Shown here piece after piece: positions 1-11,940 of a stretch of 64,000 nucleotides of DNA. Positions within the stretch are counted from its first letter, which is position 1, and every line of letters begins with the position of its first letter. The stretch is from Tetrastigma voinierianum. Lineage: Eukaryota > Streptophyta > Magnoliopsida > Vitales > Vitaceae. The stretch is from positions 229,694 through 293,693 of the forward strand of contig JAEQBH010004569.1 of the NCBI GenBank assembly GCA_016808115.1. Reading direction: 5' to 3'. The notes beneath the pieces were generated by a model that made no database searches, had not been told where the DNA came from, and was given only the letters and a program-made list of their open reading frames with translations. The position numbers were made by a program, and so were the translations under genes.

Positions 1-599
1 CTAGGAGGGCTTACCAAGGCCGCCTCTCTCCATTTTCCTGCTCTTCTTCTCTTCCTTTCTCCTTTCTCCTTCTCCTTTCATCTTTTCTTCCAAATCTCAT
101 TCTCCCTTTTTTGTTTTTTCTCGCACAAACTCCTTCCATCCCTTTCTCTTTCTCTCTTTCTCCCTCTCTTTCTTCACCTTTCTCGGCCTCCCATTTCTTT
201 TCCCTTTTTCTTCCCGGGTTTTTTTTTCGAGGAACTCGTCAGACTGAAGTGCTTTCCAAGATGTAATCAATGACACCACTGATTGTAACTGAATGTAATC
301 CGATTGGAATAAAGAGAGGCTTTTCCTTTTATGTCTATGAGTTGTCTCATTCTATTGCATGTAATCTTTTCGAAAGCATTGTGTGTATGAGTTGTCATGA
401 CGCCTTAACAAAATAATCGCAAATGGTTGAATCGCTAATTGACAAATCTCCATTTAAGATTACAAACCAGTGTTACCGATAAAAACGCTTAAGATGTTCC
501 GTGATTCCGGCATGCCGTGAAAATTTTCCTTCCTCCGTTCGAGTTCAGAATTGCCCGGTCTGACGACCGAGATATGATATAGCTTCCTGGGCTGGGGCC
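1..599. other. Pyrimidine-rich flank left of the Tat-like element
   Basis: No gene is visible. Positions 40-235 are strongly C/T-rich on the plus strand (purine-rich on the minus strand), and the rest is ordinary mixed sequence. Since the neighbouring gypsy element reads leftward, this stretch would be its 3' untranslated part, which is long in Tat-lineage elements. No copy of the 5' LTR seen at 5893-6640 is present here, so the 3' LTR is either outside the window or lost. Confidence 0.4.
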
Positions 600-1330
600 C
601 AATTTCCATGTGTTGATTCTTCCGTCAAGAGCTTTTTGGGACCAAATCACCCGCAAGATGTAGCTCGGGTCCGACTTTTGGTCAGAAGACTCGCCTTCCT
701 TTGCAGTCTTCTGCGACGCTTTAGAATCAAGCCACGTTTTTCATCTAAGAGGTCCAAATTTAGACGGAGAGCCTCGTCATTATGCTCCACTATTGCTAAT
801 TTGATCCTTGGGGACTTTAATCCGACCTCGACAGTGGGCTATCATCGCCTGCTGTCGAAGGCCAGGCGAATGGGGTTTCTGGTTGTCGACTTCTCAGGTA
901 GTCCCCCAGCAAGCCCATAGCACTTCAGTGTGTAATTTCTACCCACTTTCCCCTTAAGATCTTCCAATTTGGTCTTCAAAGCGCCATGCCTAAAGGGTTC
1001 TCGATGGCGACGTCATCCTTAGGATCAGGATGTGGCCGGAGACGAGCACAATTCCAATCCCAGCCTTGATGAATCTCACTGGCGTTGTCAAATTGTTTTC
1101 CGTTATCCGACACCGTAATTTCTCGATACCAAACCCGCATATGATAGCTCGCCACACAAAATCATAGATCTTCCTGCTCGTGATTGCGGGCTAAAGGCTC
1201 GGGCCAAATTTCCACTTAAGGCACCCATCGCGACGACGATGAACTTACACCGGCCTTCCTGGGCGCGGTCCTAGTATGTCCAAACCCCATCACAGAAGGG
1301 CCAAAAATTGATCGACGCAAAGCGCCTGAT
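600..1330 (-). pseudogene. Tat-like gypsy integrase remnant
   Basis: Read on the minus strand with frame changes, this stretch resembles a Ty3/gypsy integrase, the enzyme that inserts the element cDNA into the chromosome. Around 1090-1200 an EPLA-like segment is followed by an FVW-like segment and then the SDNGKQFDN block that carries the second catalytic aspartate. Further left, near 600-660, a GKLGP-like piece matches the start of the C-terminal region common in this lineage. No reading frame is intact and stops are frequent. It lies directly downstream of the RNase H remnant, the normal Tat order. The integrase call is fairly sure; the exact ends are not. Confidence 0.6.
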
Positions 1331-1622
1331 GGGAGGCGTGGTGATCTCGCGTGTTCGCGCATCTTCAGATTTCTTAACTAGTCGCCATGCCTTATATTGT
1401 AGGCCAGTAGTATCCCTGTCTCAAGACCTTCCCCGCGTTGCTCGAGCTCCGATATGATTTCCGCATATACCCGGTACCTCTAGCATATCTGATGTTTTTC
1501 CCTGATGCGACTATGACAGGAGGGAAGGTTGAAATCCCGCTAGGTTTCTTATGATTAATGATTAGTGAACCCGCAAACCTCGTCCTATTTTAGCCGCTTC
1601 GGTCAGCCAGACGCTCCGTCTA

Positions 1623-2120
1623 TTATATAATCCCGCATGGGGTCCATCCAACCCAGCTCAAACTCAACCCGGGCAACCCACGCCGGCAGATCGATAGAGG
1701 GCTCCTCGCTGTGACAGTGTCGATCCACCGAGGTCTTCTCAGGAGGTCAAGGCTAACTTGCCAAGGTCGGCTCGAGTTCTCGCTCCGGGGACATGTCCGA
1801 ATTCGAACCCGTAGAATTTTTTTAATAAATCTCAGACTTTGGAGATATAGGATCATCCTTCCACTTTTAGCCTCGTAGGTGTCTTCTATTTGTCTTACCA
1901 CCAGCTGGGAGTCACTGCATACCTCCAACTGGTCAACTTCCAATGAATGAGCAAGGTTGAGGCCTGCTATGACGGCCTCATACTCGACCTCGTTGTTGGA
2001 GGCCCGGAACCGAACTGGCGCACTCACTGCCCATTCCTTCGCAGAGGTCAAGATTAGGCCCGCCTCCGCCTCCCCGCGCACTGGTGCTCCATCTACGTAG
2101 AAGCCTGCATGGGAGGTCAT
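1623..2120 (-). pseudogene. Second RNase H (aRH type) of the Tat-like element
   Basis: An open stretch of about 165 codons encodes an RNase H domain of the archaeal-like type that Tat and Ogre elements carry in addition to the ordinary gypsy RNase H. Recognisable blocks are FYVDGAPV near the N terminus, ASNNEVEYEAVIAGL about 45 residues on, and EVCSDSQLVV about 25 residues later. These hold the D, E and D expected at the active site. The C-terminal third runs into an unrelated frame, so it is truncated by a frameshift. Its presence is the main reason for placing the element in the Tat lineage. Confidence 0.75.
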
Positions 2121-2399
2121 TCATTGGCTTCGAGCTGCCTGGCAGGTTCCGCCGAGGTGAATTTCAAGATCGGTCGGGCTAAGACTCGCCTTTATTGCGG
2201 GCCAGCTCAGACTGGAGCGTCGACTCCGCCAAATTTATGGCCCACTCTATTAGCCTTCCTGAGACTTCCGGTTTATGTAACACTTCGCTTCATCGGGAAT
2301 CTGGAACTTCTATGAAAGAGCCTGAAGTAAGGGCGGAGTTTCCGAGCCAAGGTTACTAAGGCCAAAATTAGTTTTTCCATCTGGGTACCCTCCGCACCT

Positions 2400-3330
2400 C
2401 TCAAAGCTCTACGCAATAGTAAAATGTGATGCTATACTTCGGGCTTCATTCTGACGAGGACAGTTCGATTAAGAAGTCTGATACCTGTGTATGTAGTGAG
2501 GAGTTCCCCTTCAGTAGGACTTACTAGAATGGGAGGGGAGCTCAAATATGTTTTCAAAGCTGAGAATGCTTCCTCGCACCTCATATCCCATTGAAAGGCC
2601 TTCTTCTCAGACTCTGGAAGAAAGGCCTGCATTTATCACTACTCGATACAAACGCTTTAAGGCAAAGAAGAATCCTTCCCGTCAGCGCCGAACTTCCTTT
2701 ATGCTTAACGGCTAAGGCATATCGAGTACACTTTATCTGATTTGCTTCAATTCCTCGGTGGTTGACTATATGAAACCCGGGGAATTTCATTGATATACTC
2801 GAGAAAGGCACACTTAGCTGGAATTGAGTTTCATGTTATGGTTTCTCGAATGCGGGCGGCCGGACGGATGTGGTGTGAGCCCGGTAGGGTAGATTTTACC
2901 AACATGTCATCTATGTACACTTCCATAGTTGTCTTGGCGGTTCTGGTACGATCGTTCGCAACCTCGTGTGCCCAGCTCCTACGTTTTGAGCCGAAACGAT
3001 CACCACGATAACAATGGGTTCCCTGCTTGTGACGAGCGGCGTCTTTCTTTATCACTGGAGTCCCGTCGCGATGCGGTTGTATGGAGAAGGCATCCATAAA
3101 ATTGAGGAGTTCATGGCCCGCGATTGGCATCTGCGATGAGGAATCGATTAAGCGGCGAAATTGTCCTTTAGACGCAGCTTTATTGATGTCGGTGAAGTCG
3201 ATCGCGGTGGCAAGCTGCGGTTGCCTTTTTGGCCAGTGCGACATTGGCTAGCCATTCGGGGTATTCTGCTTCCACACGATGGCTACTGTAGGAGTTTGTT
3301 GACTTCTTCATTGATGGCTTGCCTTTGGCG
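2400..3330 (-). pseudogene. Tat-like reverse transcriptase and RNase H remnant
   Basis: The reverse transcriptase copies element RNA into DNA. On the minus strand this stretch shows, in order, an AIDFTDINKA block (3170-3200), AGHELLNFMDAF (about 3080-3120), MEVYIDDMLVKS with the catalytic YIDD (about 2890-2930), a FLGF-like HIVNHRGIEANQIK block (about 2720-2780), an SLTGRI-like segment, and an ECEEAF-like connection segment ending at SSPPIL (about 2520). Several frameshifts and stops separate these blocks. The order and spacing match a Ty3/gypsy pol, so this is a decayed but collinear copy. Confidence 0.75.
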
Positions 3331-3538
3331 CAGCTTCTCCTTTTGTTTGATTGGTTTAAGGGCGGGCTGATGTTGACCTATGGGTGATGCAAGTAGAATC
3401 GGTCCTCGCGTGCGCTTTCTTTCCATGCGAAGACGTCTACTGTTTTGTCTTAAAAATGGATAAGGTGGTTTTTGAGGTCTTCAGCTAGTTTAGAGGCCGA
3501 TGCCAGGCGAGATGTTAGTCGTCGGCCAGCGATACGAT

Positions 3539-4000
3539 TCAGTTCTTACGAGGGCTCGGTCGAATGAGTACCTCGTCCGCGCGCGTATTACTTCGTCCAT
3601 GTATCGTTGTCGACCGTTTTGTTTCATGGATGCTGAGTAGCATTCCACAGCCGCTCATTGAGATGCTCCACCGAACCATTCCTACCCCGTTTACAGTAGG
3701 GAATTTGATCATCTTGTGATATGCGGAAAGGGATGGCACATCGCGTGAAGGTGCACTTGGCAGCGTGTTTATAGCGAGCGAGGGGCGTTCTGACGAAAGG
3801 AATCTTTACCGTAGTTATTAAACGGCATGGGGGATCTCCCAATGTGAGTACCAATTGTATTGAGCCCTGAAATTAATACTGCTCCCCGGAGAACCCCACG
3901 TGGAGGTGGTGTGTTGACGGGTTCTAGTTTTCCCTTCCGATGCCCATTTTTATCAAAGGGCGGCGAAGATGATATGGCTGAACTCGGATTTATGCGATTA
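3539..4000 (-). pseudogene. Tat-like aspartic protease remnant
   Basis: The region between gag and reverse transcriptase resembles the C-terminal part of the protease segment of Tat polyproteins. The clearest piece is YHKMIKFPTVNGVGMVR followed after about 10 residues by an ECYLAS-like segment (about 3620-3720). The active-site aspartate motif is not recognisable. The assignment rests mainly on position and this one block. Confidence 0.45.
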
Positions 4001-4059
4001 GCACCCGATGAAGAAGCTGTTTTGTTGGCCTAAGCTGCGCGAACTACCGGTGAAGATGC

Positions 4060-5741
4060 GTCATGAGAGTGTTGGCATCACTAGTCCCGAGTTAAGAAAG
4101 CGTGATGGATATTCGAAGCAGCGATAGTTTGAGCAACGCGAATTTCCTCTATCTGCAATCGATCTATCTTTGCGTAGATATGGAGCCTTCCGGCGGCGAG
4201 GATTCCCCTCTCTGCGAGTCCTCCACGAGATTACTGGTTTCACTAGGGATTGGTCTTGAGTGGGTAGATGCTGGCAGGAGTGGTGGTTGCTGGGTTGGAG
4301 CACCGGTTCGAGCTTGGTCGGATATGATTTTTCGGGGATATAAGGCGTCGGGTATCGCGCCGGCATCAAGTACTCCTATTTCTCTCTTGCTTGAGTTGTA
4401 TGCGGTCGATGCGTCTGCGGTGTCTTGTGATCCCTATGGAACTGCAATACTTGGGATTGTCTCTTGTTGTAGGGGTCGACTTCATTTGGGTTCCAGCCCT
4501 GCTCCCGGGAAGTGCTCGTTTCGGCGCCCGCGCTAGAATCGTGACAGTGGTAGGGGGTGGCGTTAGGGCGAGTAACGTCGTCGTCTTTCAGATTGCGATG
4601 GACCTAGATGATCTCTGAGGTTTCCACACCTTTTTGGAGATCGTTCTCCATTTTTCTTTGGAGAGATCGCTACACCAGTCGCTTTGTCTCTTGGGGCTTC
4701 GTCCACCAGTCGTTTGTCGACAGCTCTTTTCTTTGTGAATGGAAGCTCTCTTTCTTGAGGATATGAGGGCCTGCTTTCACCTGGATTAACCTCGCTCTAC
4801 CTTTTCTGCGAGCACCTCTGCCGTACTTGTTTGTACAGGGATTTTCGGAGATGGAAAACGATGAAGTCTTTCGGCCGAATCTAAACTGACCATGTGAGCT
4901 TGGCGTGATTCGGTACCGTCGAATATATCTACCTTTAGGGCTTCGGCATTGAATCGTTGGACGCATAAGACCCCTCGAGGGCCTTTCTTGCGAGCCTTGC
5001 TTGATGGTCGACGGATGATAGCTTGGCTTTACGTATCACGGCTAATGAAGTGAGAGAGCAGTGCGATACGGATGCTCACTTTGAATTAGGAAGTGATGAC
5101 GATTGAAGTCTGATGAACCATGCCAAAGCTGGGCCTTTATTTAATAGCGAAGCTACGCATCGCATTTGGATCTTGATACCCCATGCGGCTCCATTTGATT
5201 TTGTAGCGTTGAGATGACCGGGATCTCCTAGCACCGTCCCGGCTTCCGCACGTGGCGTCCCGAACTTGGCTGGAAAGGGGGAAGTGGGTACCTCGGTACG
5301 TATAGAGGGTATTTGACTCACGGTTGTTGTGCAAAGGTGTCCATAGTGTCGGGAGCACGTCCTCTCACCACCTCCTTTACCGCGGCCCGAAACTCTTGGC
5401 GGAGGTTCTTGAACCTCTTTGTTCCCATGATTGTTCGCTCCTTGGCGGGATGGGCGCAGCAGTTCTCCGTTCCGGCGTGCTCTCAAGGGTTGCTTCGTTG
5501 CCTTCCTCCCGGGGGCTAGATGTGGTCAGTGCCCCGGGGCTGCATTTGGATTACTATGGGTTTCGGCCGCTTTGGGGATCGCAGATATTGTGATGTCCTT
5601 CATGGGGGGAATGCCTTAACCTTCCTGAGTTTGTCACGCCTCCCGGGGTCGTCGGATCTGTTTGGTGAGTCGTTCTAACTCTTCTGTCAGACGTTGATTG
5701 GTGAGGCGGAGTGCTTCCACCTCGTCCGCGTTGGCCTGCAT
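4060..5741 (-). pseudogene. Tat-like gag remnant with its start codon
   Basis: Gag forms the particle that packages element RNA. The best start is the ATG at 5741 on the minus strand, which opens an intact coiled-coil-like segment of 35 codons (MQANADEVEALRLTNQRL and onward), ended by a stop. The core follows around 5076-5300, with a WGI...MRCVAS block and GPALAWFIRLQSSSLPN, a block typical of plant gypsy gag. Further left, 4670-4966 and 4061-4369 hold basic, proline-rich pieces in shifting frames. The primer binding site lies about 130 bases upstream of the start, as expected. Confidence 0.65.
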
Positions 5742-5873
5742 TGTTTTCTAGCTGTGAGGAGGTGGTATGCGCATTACTGGTGGATCTTGCATCTGGAGGA
5801 TTAGTGTTGTACGCTTGTGTTAGATGTTATTACCATCGTGCTTGAAATCGATTATATTTATAAAGAAGCTGTC

Positions 5874-5892
5874 GTTCCCACGAGCGGCGCCA
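5874..5892 (-). other. Primer binding site of the Tat-like element
   Basis: On the minus strand the sequence begins TGGCGCC and ends GTGGGAAC, close to the primer binding site common in plant Tat-lineage elements, where a host tRNA primes reverse transcription. It lies between the 5' LTR (right) and the gag start at 5741 (left), which fixes the orientation. Confidence 0.7.
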
Positions 5893-6640
5893 GCCCGATG
5901 ATGCTTTTTCAGCGGGCTGAGGCCGGAGGGTGTGGGCTTACGGGCCGGATCAAAGGCTACTAGTGGTGGGCAATGGGATCTTTGGATCGCCCGAGGCCCG
6001 AAGTAGGACCAGCTGCGGGGCTGGTTTGCGACGGTTTGAGAAGGTATCGCTCCTCTGCAAAAAACAAGAATGAAGAGTCGGCGAGGGCTTCGCGGGTGGC
6101 CGGCTCCTGACTGCCTCGTCGATTTCTTCGAGGAAAGAGGCTGCAGAGCGCAGTATTGGCGTATGTTTTTGCGTACCTTTCACCGATGGGGTGGCCTTGT
6201 ATTTATAGTAGACGTTCAACCAGTTGGATGGTGATTAGGATTTGTTCCCATTGGATGGGGTATTTCTTGTTATTATCGATATCGGATTTGGTGATGGATA
6301 TAGAAAGAGCAGTTTATTTGGGATAATCTTCCTTCCTTATTGGGGGATCCAGGTTGATGTTGATCATTATTGTGCTCTTTCCTTATTTGTGAGATTTAAT
6401 TTGGACTTGTGAAATAATAGTATATTATTAGGGACTATTCTATTTTCACGTATCTGTGGGGAGCTTCCATAATTGGTCTTTGGGCAATCGGGTTGGGCCC
6501 TTGTGCAGGCTGGCACCCAGGCAGATATTTGGCGTAAAGGCTATGCTCCAATGGGCATGTCTCTCCCCTTGGGGTTCGACGAGGACGGACCTGATGTTTC
6601 GTTAGGCTAACACTCTTTCTTGAGCAGCGGTGGGCTGCAT
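5893..6640 (-). repeat. 5' LTR of the Tat-like element
   Basis: The stretch just outside the primer binding site is taken as the 5' LTR. On the minus strand it contains a TATAAATA box (6200-6207), a plausible promoter for the element transcript. The outer border is placed near a TGCAGCCC start at about 6638, but this is a guess because the partner LTR is not in the window. Confidence 0.5.
6200..6207 (-). promoter_or_regulatory. TATA box in the Tat-like LTR
   Basis: A perfect TATAAATA octamer on the minus strand about 310 bases upstream of the primer binding site, the expected place for an LTR promoter. The element is dead, so any activity would drive only non-coding transcript. Confidence 0.4.
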
Positions 6641-7248
6641 CGCCTTATTTTTTAGAATTTATCAGTATAAAGATAAAATGGCTAAAGCATAAATGATGAA
6701 ACAACATCTAGGGTAATAGCATAATTAATTGACTCAAAGCTTTTACATTTAATAGTTGAGCCTACACATTTGATATAACTATTGTGACTAGAATATATAT
6801 GACCCTAGTTCTACAACATATTAACGACCATTGATTTGATCTTTTATATCTAATTGTCTATACCTTGCTCGTTTAAATCACCCAAACACAAATAAACGCC
6901 GCACCACGACAACAAAAACCTTAACGTCGTATTGAGACAACACAATCACCCACCACACCAAGATGACGACAACCACACGCACACAAAGGTGACAACAATC
7001 ACACGCGCACCAAGGTGACCACTAAATCACGAAAAAATAAATAAAAACTTAAATCTGTATGGAATAACCACTTTATTGAAAAAGAAAAAAGATGAAAAGA
7101 GTTGTAGAGGGGTGATTTCAAGTTAAGAATGACCAAAAAATCACCCTCCTTACTTAAAGAAAAGAGGCTAGTAAATAAAAAGTTGTGAGAAAATAAGGCT
7201 AGATTTTTTTTAAATTAACCTATTTAATAGGTTATTTGTGTTCAATGT
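6641..7248. other. Intergenic stretch between two elements, with a short tandem repeat
   Basis: No gene is visible. Positions about 6950-7022 hold roughly two and a half imperfect copies of a 27-30 base unit built around CCAAGRTGAC and CACACGC. The rest is AT-rich. This is probably the sequence the copia element landed in. Confidence 0.4.
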
Positions 7249-7480
7249 TGTAAGTCAGGGATAGCCGAATGAAAAAGAAATTGTGCATTCATTTGATCCT
7301 GAAGCTTGTTTATATCTGAAGAACAATCCCACGGCAAGAAAAGGAAAGAATAAAGTTTCTTTGACTCTACCTATATACCAATTTTCATGCTGTGCTAGTT
7401 TCTAATTCTGTTACTCCTAAGTTTGAGGGTATATATGTTTGATCATGTCAACTTGTTACAAAAGACATCAACTAACTTCG
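7249..7480 (-). repeat. 3' LTR of copia element A
   Basis: Aligns by eye with 12379-12548: both share a TATATCTGA block, then AAAAGGAAAGAATAA, then a CTCTACCTATA/TTCTACCTATA block and CTAGTTTCTAATTCT. This copy has about 50 extra bases towards the polypurine tract, so either it gained sequence or the right copy lost some. The right border is set by the polypurine tract. Confidence 0.65.
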
Positions 7481-7492
7481 ATCCCCCTCAAG
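7481..7492 (-). other. Polypurine tract of copia element A
   Basis: On the minus strand this reads TTGAGGGGGAT, the tract that primes second-strand synthesis in plant copia elements. It sits between the end of the RNase H reading frame and the 3' LTR. Confidence 0.7.
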
Positions 7493-7499
7493 GTTTTTG

Positions 7500-9463
7500 T
7501 GAAAATATCTCATAAGCGTTACATGATATTTTATCTGTTTGTAGAAGTAAGCTGACTAGATCTTCTGCAGACAAAAATGACAATCTATCCTCAACTTATG
7601 TTTGAAATCGTTCATGAAATACCGATTTAAATGATATATGCATGGCATCTTGGTTATCACACCAAAGTCGGGCTAGTACTAAAGTTTCAATGCCCACTTC
7701 CATCAACAATTGACGTATCCACATGATCTCACATAAAGTGGCTTGTGTGGCTCAGATAACTCTAACTTTCTACTTGCTTGAGACCATGAGACAACACTTT
7801 TCTTACTCTTCCAAGATCTGTATTCATCAACGAGGAGCACGTATCTACGAGGTGGATCTCTATCTTCTCGGATCACCTCAAACATATGCATAAAAAAAGC
7901 ACTCAATTCTAGTATGTCTATGCTTAACTTTGCTCTGATATTTAGCGTCTGGGAGCTGTTCCAGAAGTAACACGTAGAATAATGCTCCCGCCTTTGTGTG
8001 TTGGTGGCAGATGACATATGGCCGACTTGCACACGCACTTCTTAGAATAAGCAATATCAGAGGTTACTTCATAAAAATAATTCATTTCCTGACTAGTCTT
8101 ACGTATCTCACTCAGGATTTTTGAAAATAGTTCTCCATCTTTTAGGTGGTTATTACATTCAACATGGGGTACTACATGGTCACACATTTACCATGTCGCC
8201 AGATAACATATCAAGAGAAATTTTTATATTTATGATACGGGATAACAAAATTCCTTGCTTGTTCTCTGGAACTTCAGCCGCGAATACTTCCGGCATTTAT
8301 AAATCACGCTGTGAAGTCATTTATGAACAAATGATGTAAGAGAATATATCTTTGGAGTCTCTCCCAATGATAACAATATCATCCACATACACTATCGGTA
8401 GAATAATACCAGAACTTGAGTTTTTATAGAAGATAGAGTAATGAGACTTAACAGCCACAGCTAGAGAATATTCTGGTGCTGGTGAATTTTGAGCGAAAAG
8501 GGGGACATGTTTCAAAACCACCGCAATTTACGAAGACAAGACACCTTCCCGTGTCTCCCATGAGCAACAGGCTTTCGGGGTTGGCTCTAATAGCCAAGCA
8601 CTAACGCGAGAAGAGATCTCCATGTGACATTTATTCCTAATATGGTGATGCAGAGTCTCAATCATAAGAAGTGGCAAGAGAAATAAATAGATGAATAAAT
8701 GTCAGCTTAGCTACATGAGAAAAAGTATCATAACAATCAACTCCATAAGTTTGAGCATAACCCTTAGCAACAAGGTGGGCCTTCAATCTAGCCATAGACC
8801 CAACATGATTAAATTTTACTGTAAACACCCAACGAAAACCAATAGTCTTCTTACCAGTAGGTAAAGGCACAAAGTCCCACATACCATTATCATCTAAAGC
8901 CTACATTTCATTCACCATAGCACTATGCCAACTAGGGTAAGATAAAGCCTCACGGACAATGTTAGGAAGAGAGATAGAATCGAGAGATGCAATATGAACA
9001 AGAGGAAGACGACAAATGGTTATAAGAAAGAAAAGAAGAGTGAGCACACTAACGTTTACCTTTATGGAGAACAATAAGAAGATCATCACTCTGGATTGGA
9101 TCTGATGACAAGGAAGCCGGTGTTGGACTAGGCGGAGGGTTATGGCATTCGAATACACGGTAATAGGAGGTTTTCTGAGGCAGCAAAGTAGAGATATAAG
9201 TAGGTGAGGGAAATAAGTGTAAAAATAAAAATCCGTGTCCTCCCACGACTTCAATACTTTACGTAAAAAGAAAGGAAAGCGAGGGTGATCTCAAAATGTG
9301 ACAGTGAACCTGAGTATCGTCGAAGGAGGACAATAACATCGTCTGCCACAAGTACGAGAGTTGTGGCTAATTTCAGGGGTCTATTGACCCGCCGGAACTC
9401 TTGAGAAACATGTATCTCATATCCATGTGACCCATGCATGATAAAATAACCACGATCGGGCCA
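7500..9463 (-). pseudogene. Copia A reverse transcriptase and RNase H, with end of integrase
   Basis: Minus-strand blocks in order are SLDSISLPNIVREALSYPSW (about 8930-9000), WDFVPLPTGKKTIGFRWVF, ARLKAHLVAKGYAQTYGVD and DTFSHVAKL (8658-8882), IVYVDDIVIIG with the catalytic YVDD (about 8365-8395), a DRRSTSGYC-like segment followed by SWKSKKSVVSWSQASRK (about 7760-7860), and CEIMWIRQLL then LWCDNQDAMHIS (about 7630-7730), the RNase H end. A stop codon interrupts the frame at about 8900, just after the VNEM residues, and the middle of the reverse transcriptase is missing or scrambled. All blocks are standard for plant copia pol. Confidence 0.85.
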
Positions 9464-11133
9464 TGTCACTCACCAAAAAAAGGTCGACTATATTATAGTT
9501 TTAGATTTAATTTCACTCTTATTCAAAACATATATCAAATTTAAGATTTACATACATCATTTCACAAAATATATCAAAATACAAGTCGGCTTTGTGTGCT
9601 ATCGATAGCGGCCTCTGGTGGTGTCGTCCCCCTGAATACTCCACATCTATAAGGGATCCCACGATAAGCAGGAGGCTGACTGTGCCCCCGGTGTCGATAA
9701 TCTTCTAGAGGTTGCTCCTACTAAAGATGTACCAATGCAATGAAAAACACACACATTCAAGTGATTTCATGATTCCTACTTGAATGTCTGCAGCCACAAA
9801 TTCGTGCCTCGAGTTCTCGCAGGCGCTCTCTGCACACAGCTACTTATGTCGTGTTTGAAAATCATCTTCAAGCAAATAATTTGTTTAGTGGCGGAGCGCC
9901 TCTGATATAAATATGTTTAGGACCGATCTACTGGGGAGTAAATTTGTTGGGTAACTCTAAGAGCTCAATTCATGGGCTGTCGGCGTGGGTGGTAGATAAT
10001 TTCTAACACAATTTATTTACGGCTAACTTTCAGAATAAATTTCTATTTGAAGACAGAAATGCTCCACAAAAAAAAAAATCATTGTTTGAACCCCGAAACC
10101 CTCCCGATTTTATTTTGATGTGCACTCACTGCGTTACGGGTGCCCCGGTGCATATAAATGCATTATCGTATTTCATATAATACATGTTAATATATCAAAG
10201 CATGGGCATATATTAACAAAATTTTACACAACATGTTATTCAAACATAGAAATAACATATCGACACACCATTACTGTATTGTTATTTGCGAAACGAAATA
10301 ACATACAACATTAGCATACAAGGGACGGCCATTTTCAGATCCGCAAATTGAATCGGGACGATCCGAGAAGTCGTTCCCAAAATTTCTGCACATTTAGTCC
10401 CAAGGTTTTAGGCGAGTGCGACCGCTCACGGCCTCACCATCCATTCCATTTGAATGGCTCTTAAAGCTTAAAAAATAGCTTAAGGAAGTAGGAGAAAGAA
10501 CCCCCTGCCTCTCGGAGTTTGTCGAAACTCCCCCAATACCAATACCGCAGCATTAGCTCTTGCGTGGGGGGCAACTTTAACCTTGCACCATGGGAGTTTG
10601 CCACAGGCGATGCGGGGAAATCAGAGTAGAGCCTCTCATACAAAATCCCTTTATTTTCTCTCCTCCACTTTTCCTTTTCTCTCTCTCCTCCACTCGATCG
10701 TTAGATTCGAGTTGGTGGTAGAGGCCACTCCTCTTACCACCGTATCATGACCCCACTATTAGCTCATTTGGATTACCGCCATCTTTATCCATCTACCACC
10801 ATGGATTTTCCTCGATGGCATGATGCCTTAATCTCATGTGAGCCACTGGCTCATTGTTTGACCACATTCTACCCGGACGTGGCACCTCTTGAGCCACTCA
10901 TAAGAGTGTCAAAGTGTCGCGAGAAGTGTCGTACTCCTCTCGGGTGCCTCGAAAAAAGTGTTAGAAGTGATGGCTGTTGGAATTTGTGAAAGTCGGCATT
11001 AATATCTAGATTTTGCGAACGATTGTGATGAAGTCCATTTTAAGTCCTTCGAGGATCTAGAAAAATTTTGGTTTTGACGAAGTACCATTTTACCCTTTTT
11101 GAGAGAAAATTAGAATTTTCTCGGGTTTTATAA
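9464..11133 (-). repeat. Solo gypsy-type LTR inside copia A, with target duplication
   Basis: A 1.67-kb insertion splits the copia polyprotein. It starts TGTCACTCACC and ends CTCGGGTTTTATA, and is flanked on both sides by GGCCA (9459-9463 and 11134-11138), a perfect 5-bp target duplication as left by LTR integrases. Copia protein blocks resume on each side. Its right end, with AGAAAAATTTTGGTTTTGACG and AATTTTCTCGGGTTTTA-type blocks, resembles the LTRs at 34484-36313 and 41963-43743, so it belongs to a related chromovirus-like family, read on the minus strand. No internal region remains, so it arose by LTR-LTR recombination. Confidence 0.75.
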
Positions 11134-11138
11134 GGCCA

Positions 11139-11720
11139 AGCCTAGAAAAGCCTTTAAGGACTTTTAGATCCCAAGGTTAGAGACTTGTGGATAGACATTT
11201 GGCTATGTGCATCCAAAAACCTTGGGTTCAATAGGAAACAAGGGATAATTAAGAAACAATTGATGATAAGGAGTTGCCCAATTTAGAACTGATGATGGCA
11301 GGCTGAAAGTTTCCTATAACAAAGAAATCTCAGGACTTAAGAGAATTTGAGATTTGGTCGTATCAAATTATGAAGAAAGACTAGTTAGAAAACTCATAAC
11401 CGCCATTTGTTCTCTTTGAGTTTGTTAGACTTTGATACCAACACTAAAGGGCAACAACATATTCAACTCCTTTTAAGTTTTCTTGAATTACATGAAGTGG
11501 TTAGTAAGAGACCTGTCCTATTTTTCAAGTCGATGAAAATCCTTGCATACCTCAATATTCGGTAGAACATTCCTTTCCCATGTCTGAGAAACTCGAATAA
11601 TCTGTAATTCTTTAAAATTCCGCGATGATTAATTAAGCGGAATGACCTTGCGGTAATAGATTTCAAATCTATAGATAAAGGCGAACATCTTCCTCCATTC
11701 AGCATTTCTTTAGTCATCGG
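11139..11720 (-). pseudogene. Copia A integrase remnant
   Basis: Minus-strand translation of about 11140-11300 gives NYPLFPIEPKVFGCT followed by a KSLKAFLG-like segment, a common copia block at the end of integrase (family form roughly PL.PIEPRVFGC and then the FLGY motif). The part at 11463-11717 lies where the integrase core should be, but is too frameshifted for its catalytic residues to be named. Confidence 0.6.
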
Positions 11721-11750
11721 TTGGTGGAGTGCATATTGAAATAGAAACAG

Positions 11751-11940
11751 TCATACGAATGCTCGCCATAGAAACAGGAAATTGTTTTTACTCCACTCGA
11801 AATAATTGAGTCCCGTGGGTTCCCGTGATTTTTTGGACATCATCGAAACCATAGGCACTAAAGTAAGGTTTCTTATCTTTACAGCACCTGTGAGACCTTC
11901 TCGAATGTATCGCTGCATTAGGAGAACAACCAAGAAAGCA
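11751..11940 (-). pseudogene. Copia A gag start remnant
   Basis: The minus strand contains TGLNYFEWSK (about 11780-11810), which resembles the LNG.NY..WS segment near the N terminus of plant copia gag. It is followed by a stop within about 15 codons. The rest of gag and the protease appear deleted, because integrase-like sequence begins within a few hundred bases. Confidence 0.4.

Noticed and set aside
4102..4536. 144-codon open stretch on the plus strand
   Set aside because: It lies antisense to the Tat-like gag remnant and resembles no protein; a GC-rich chance frame.
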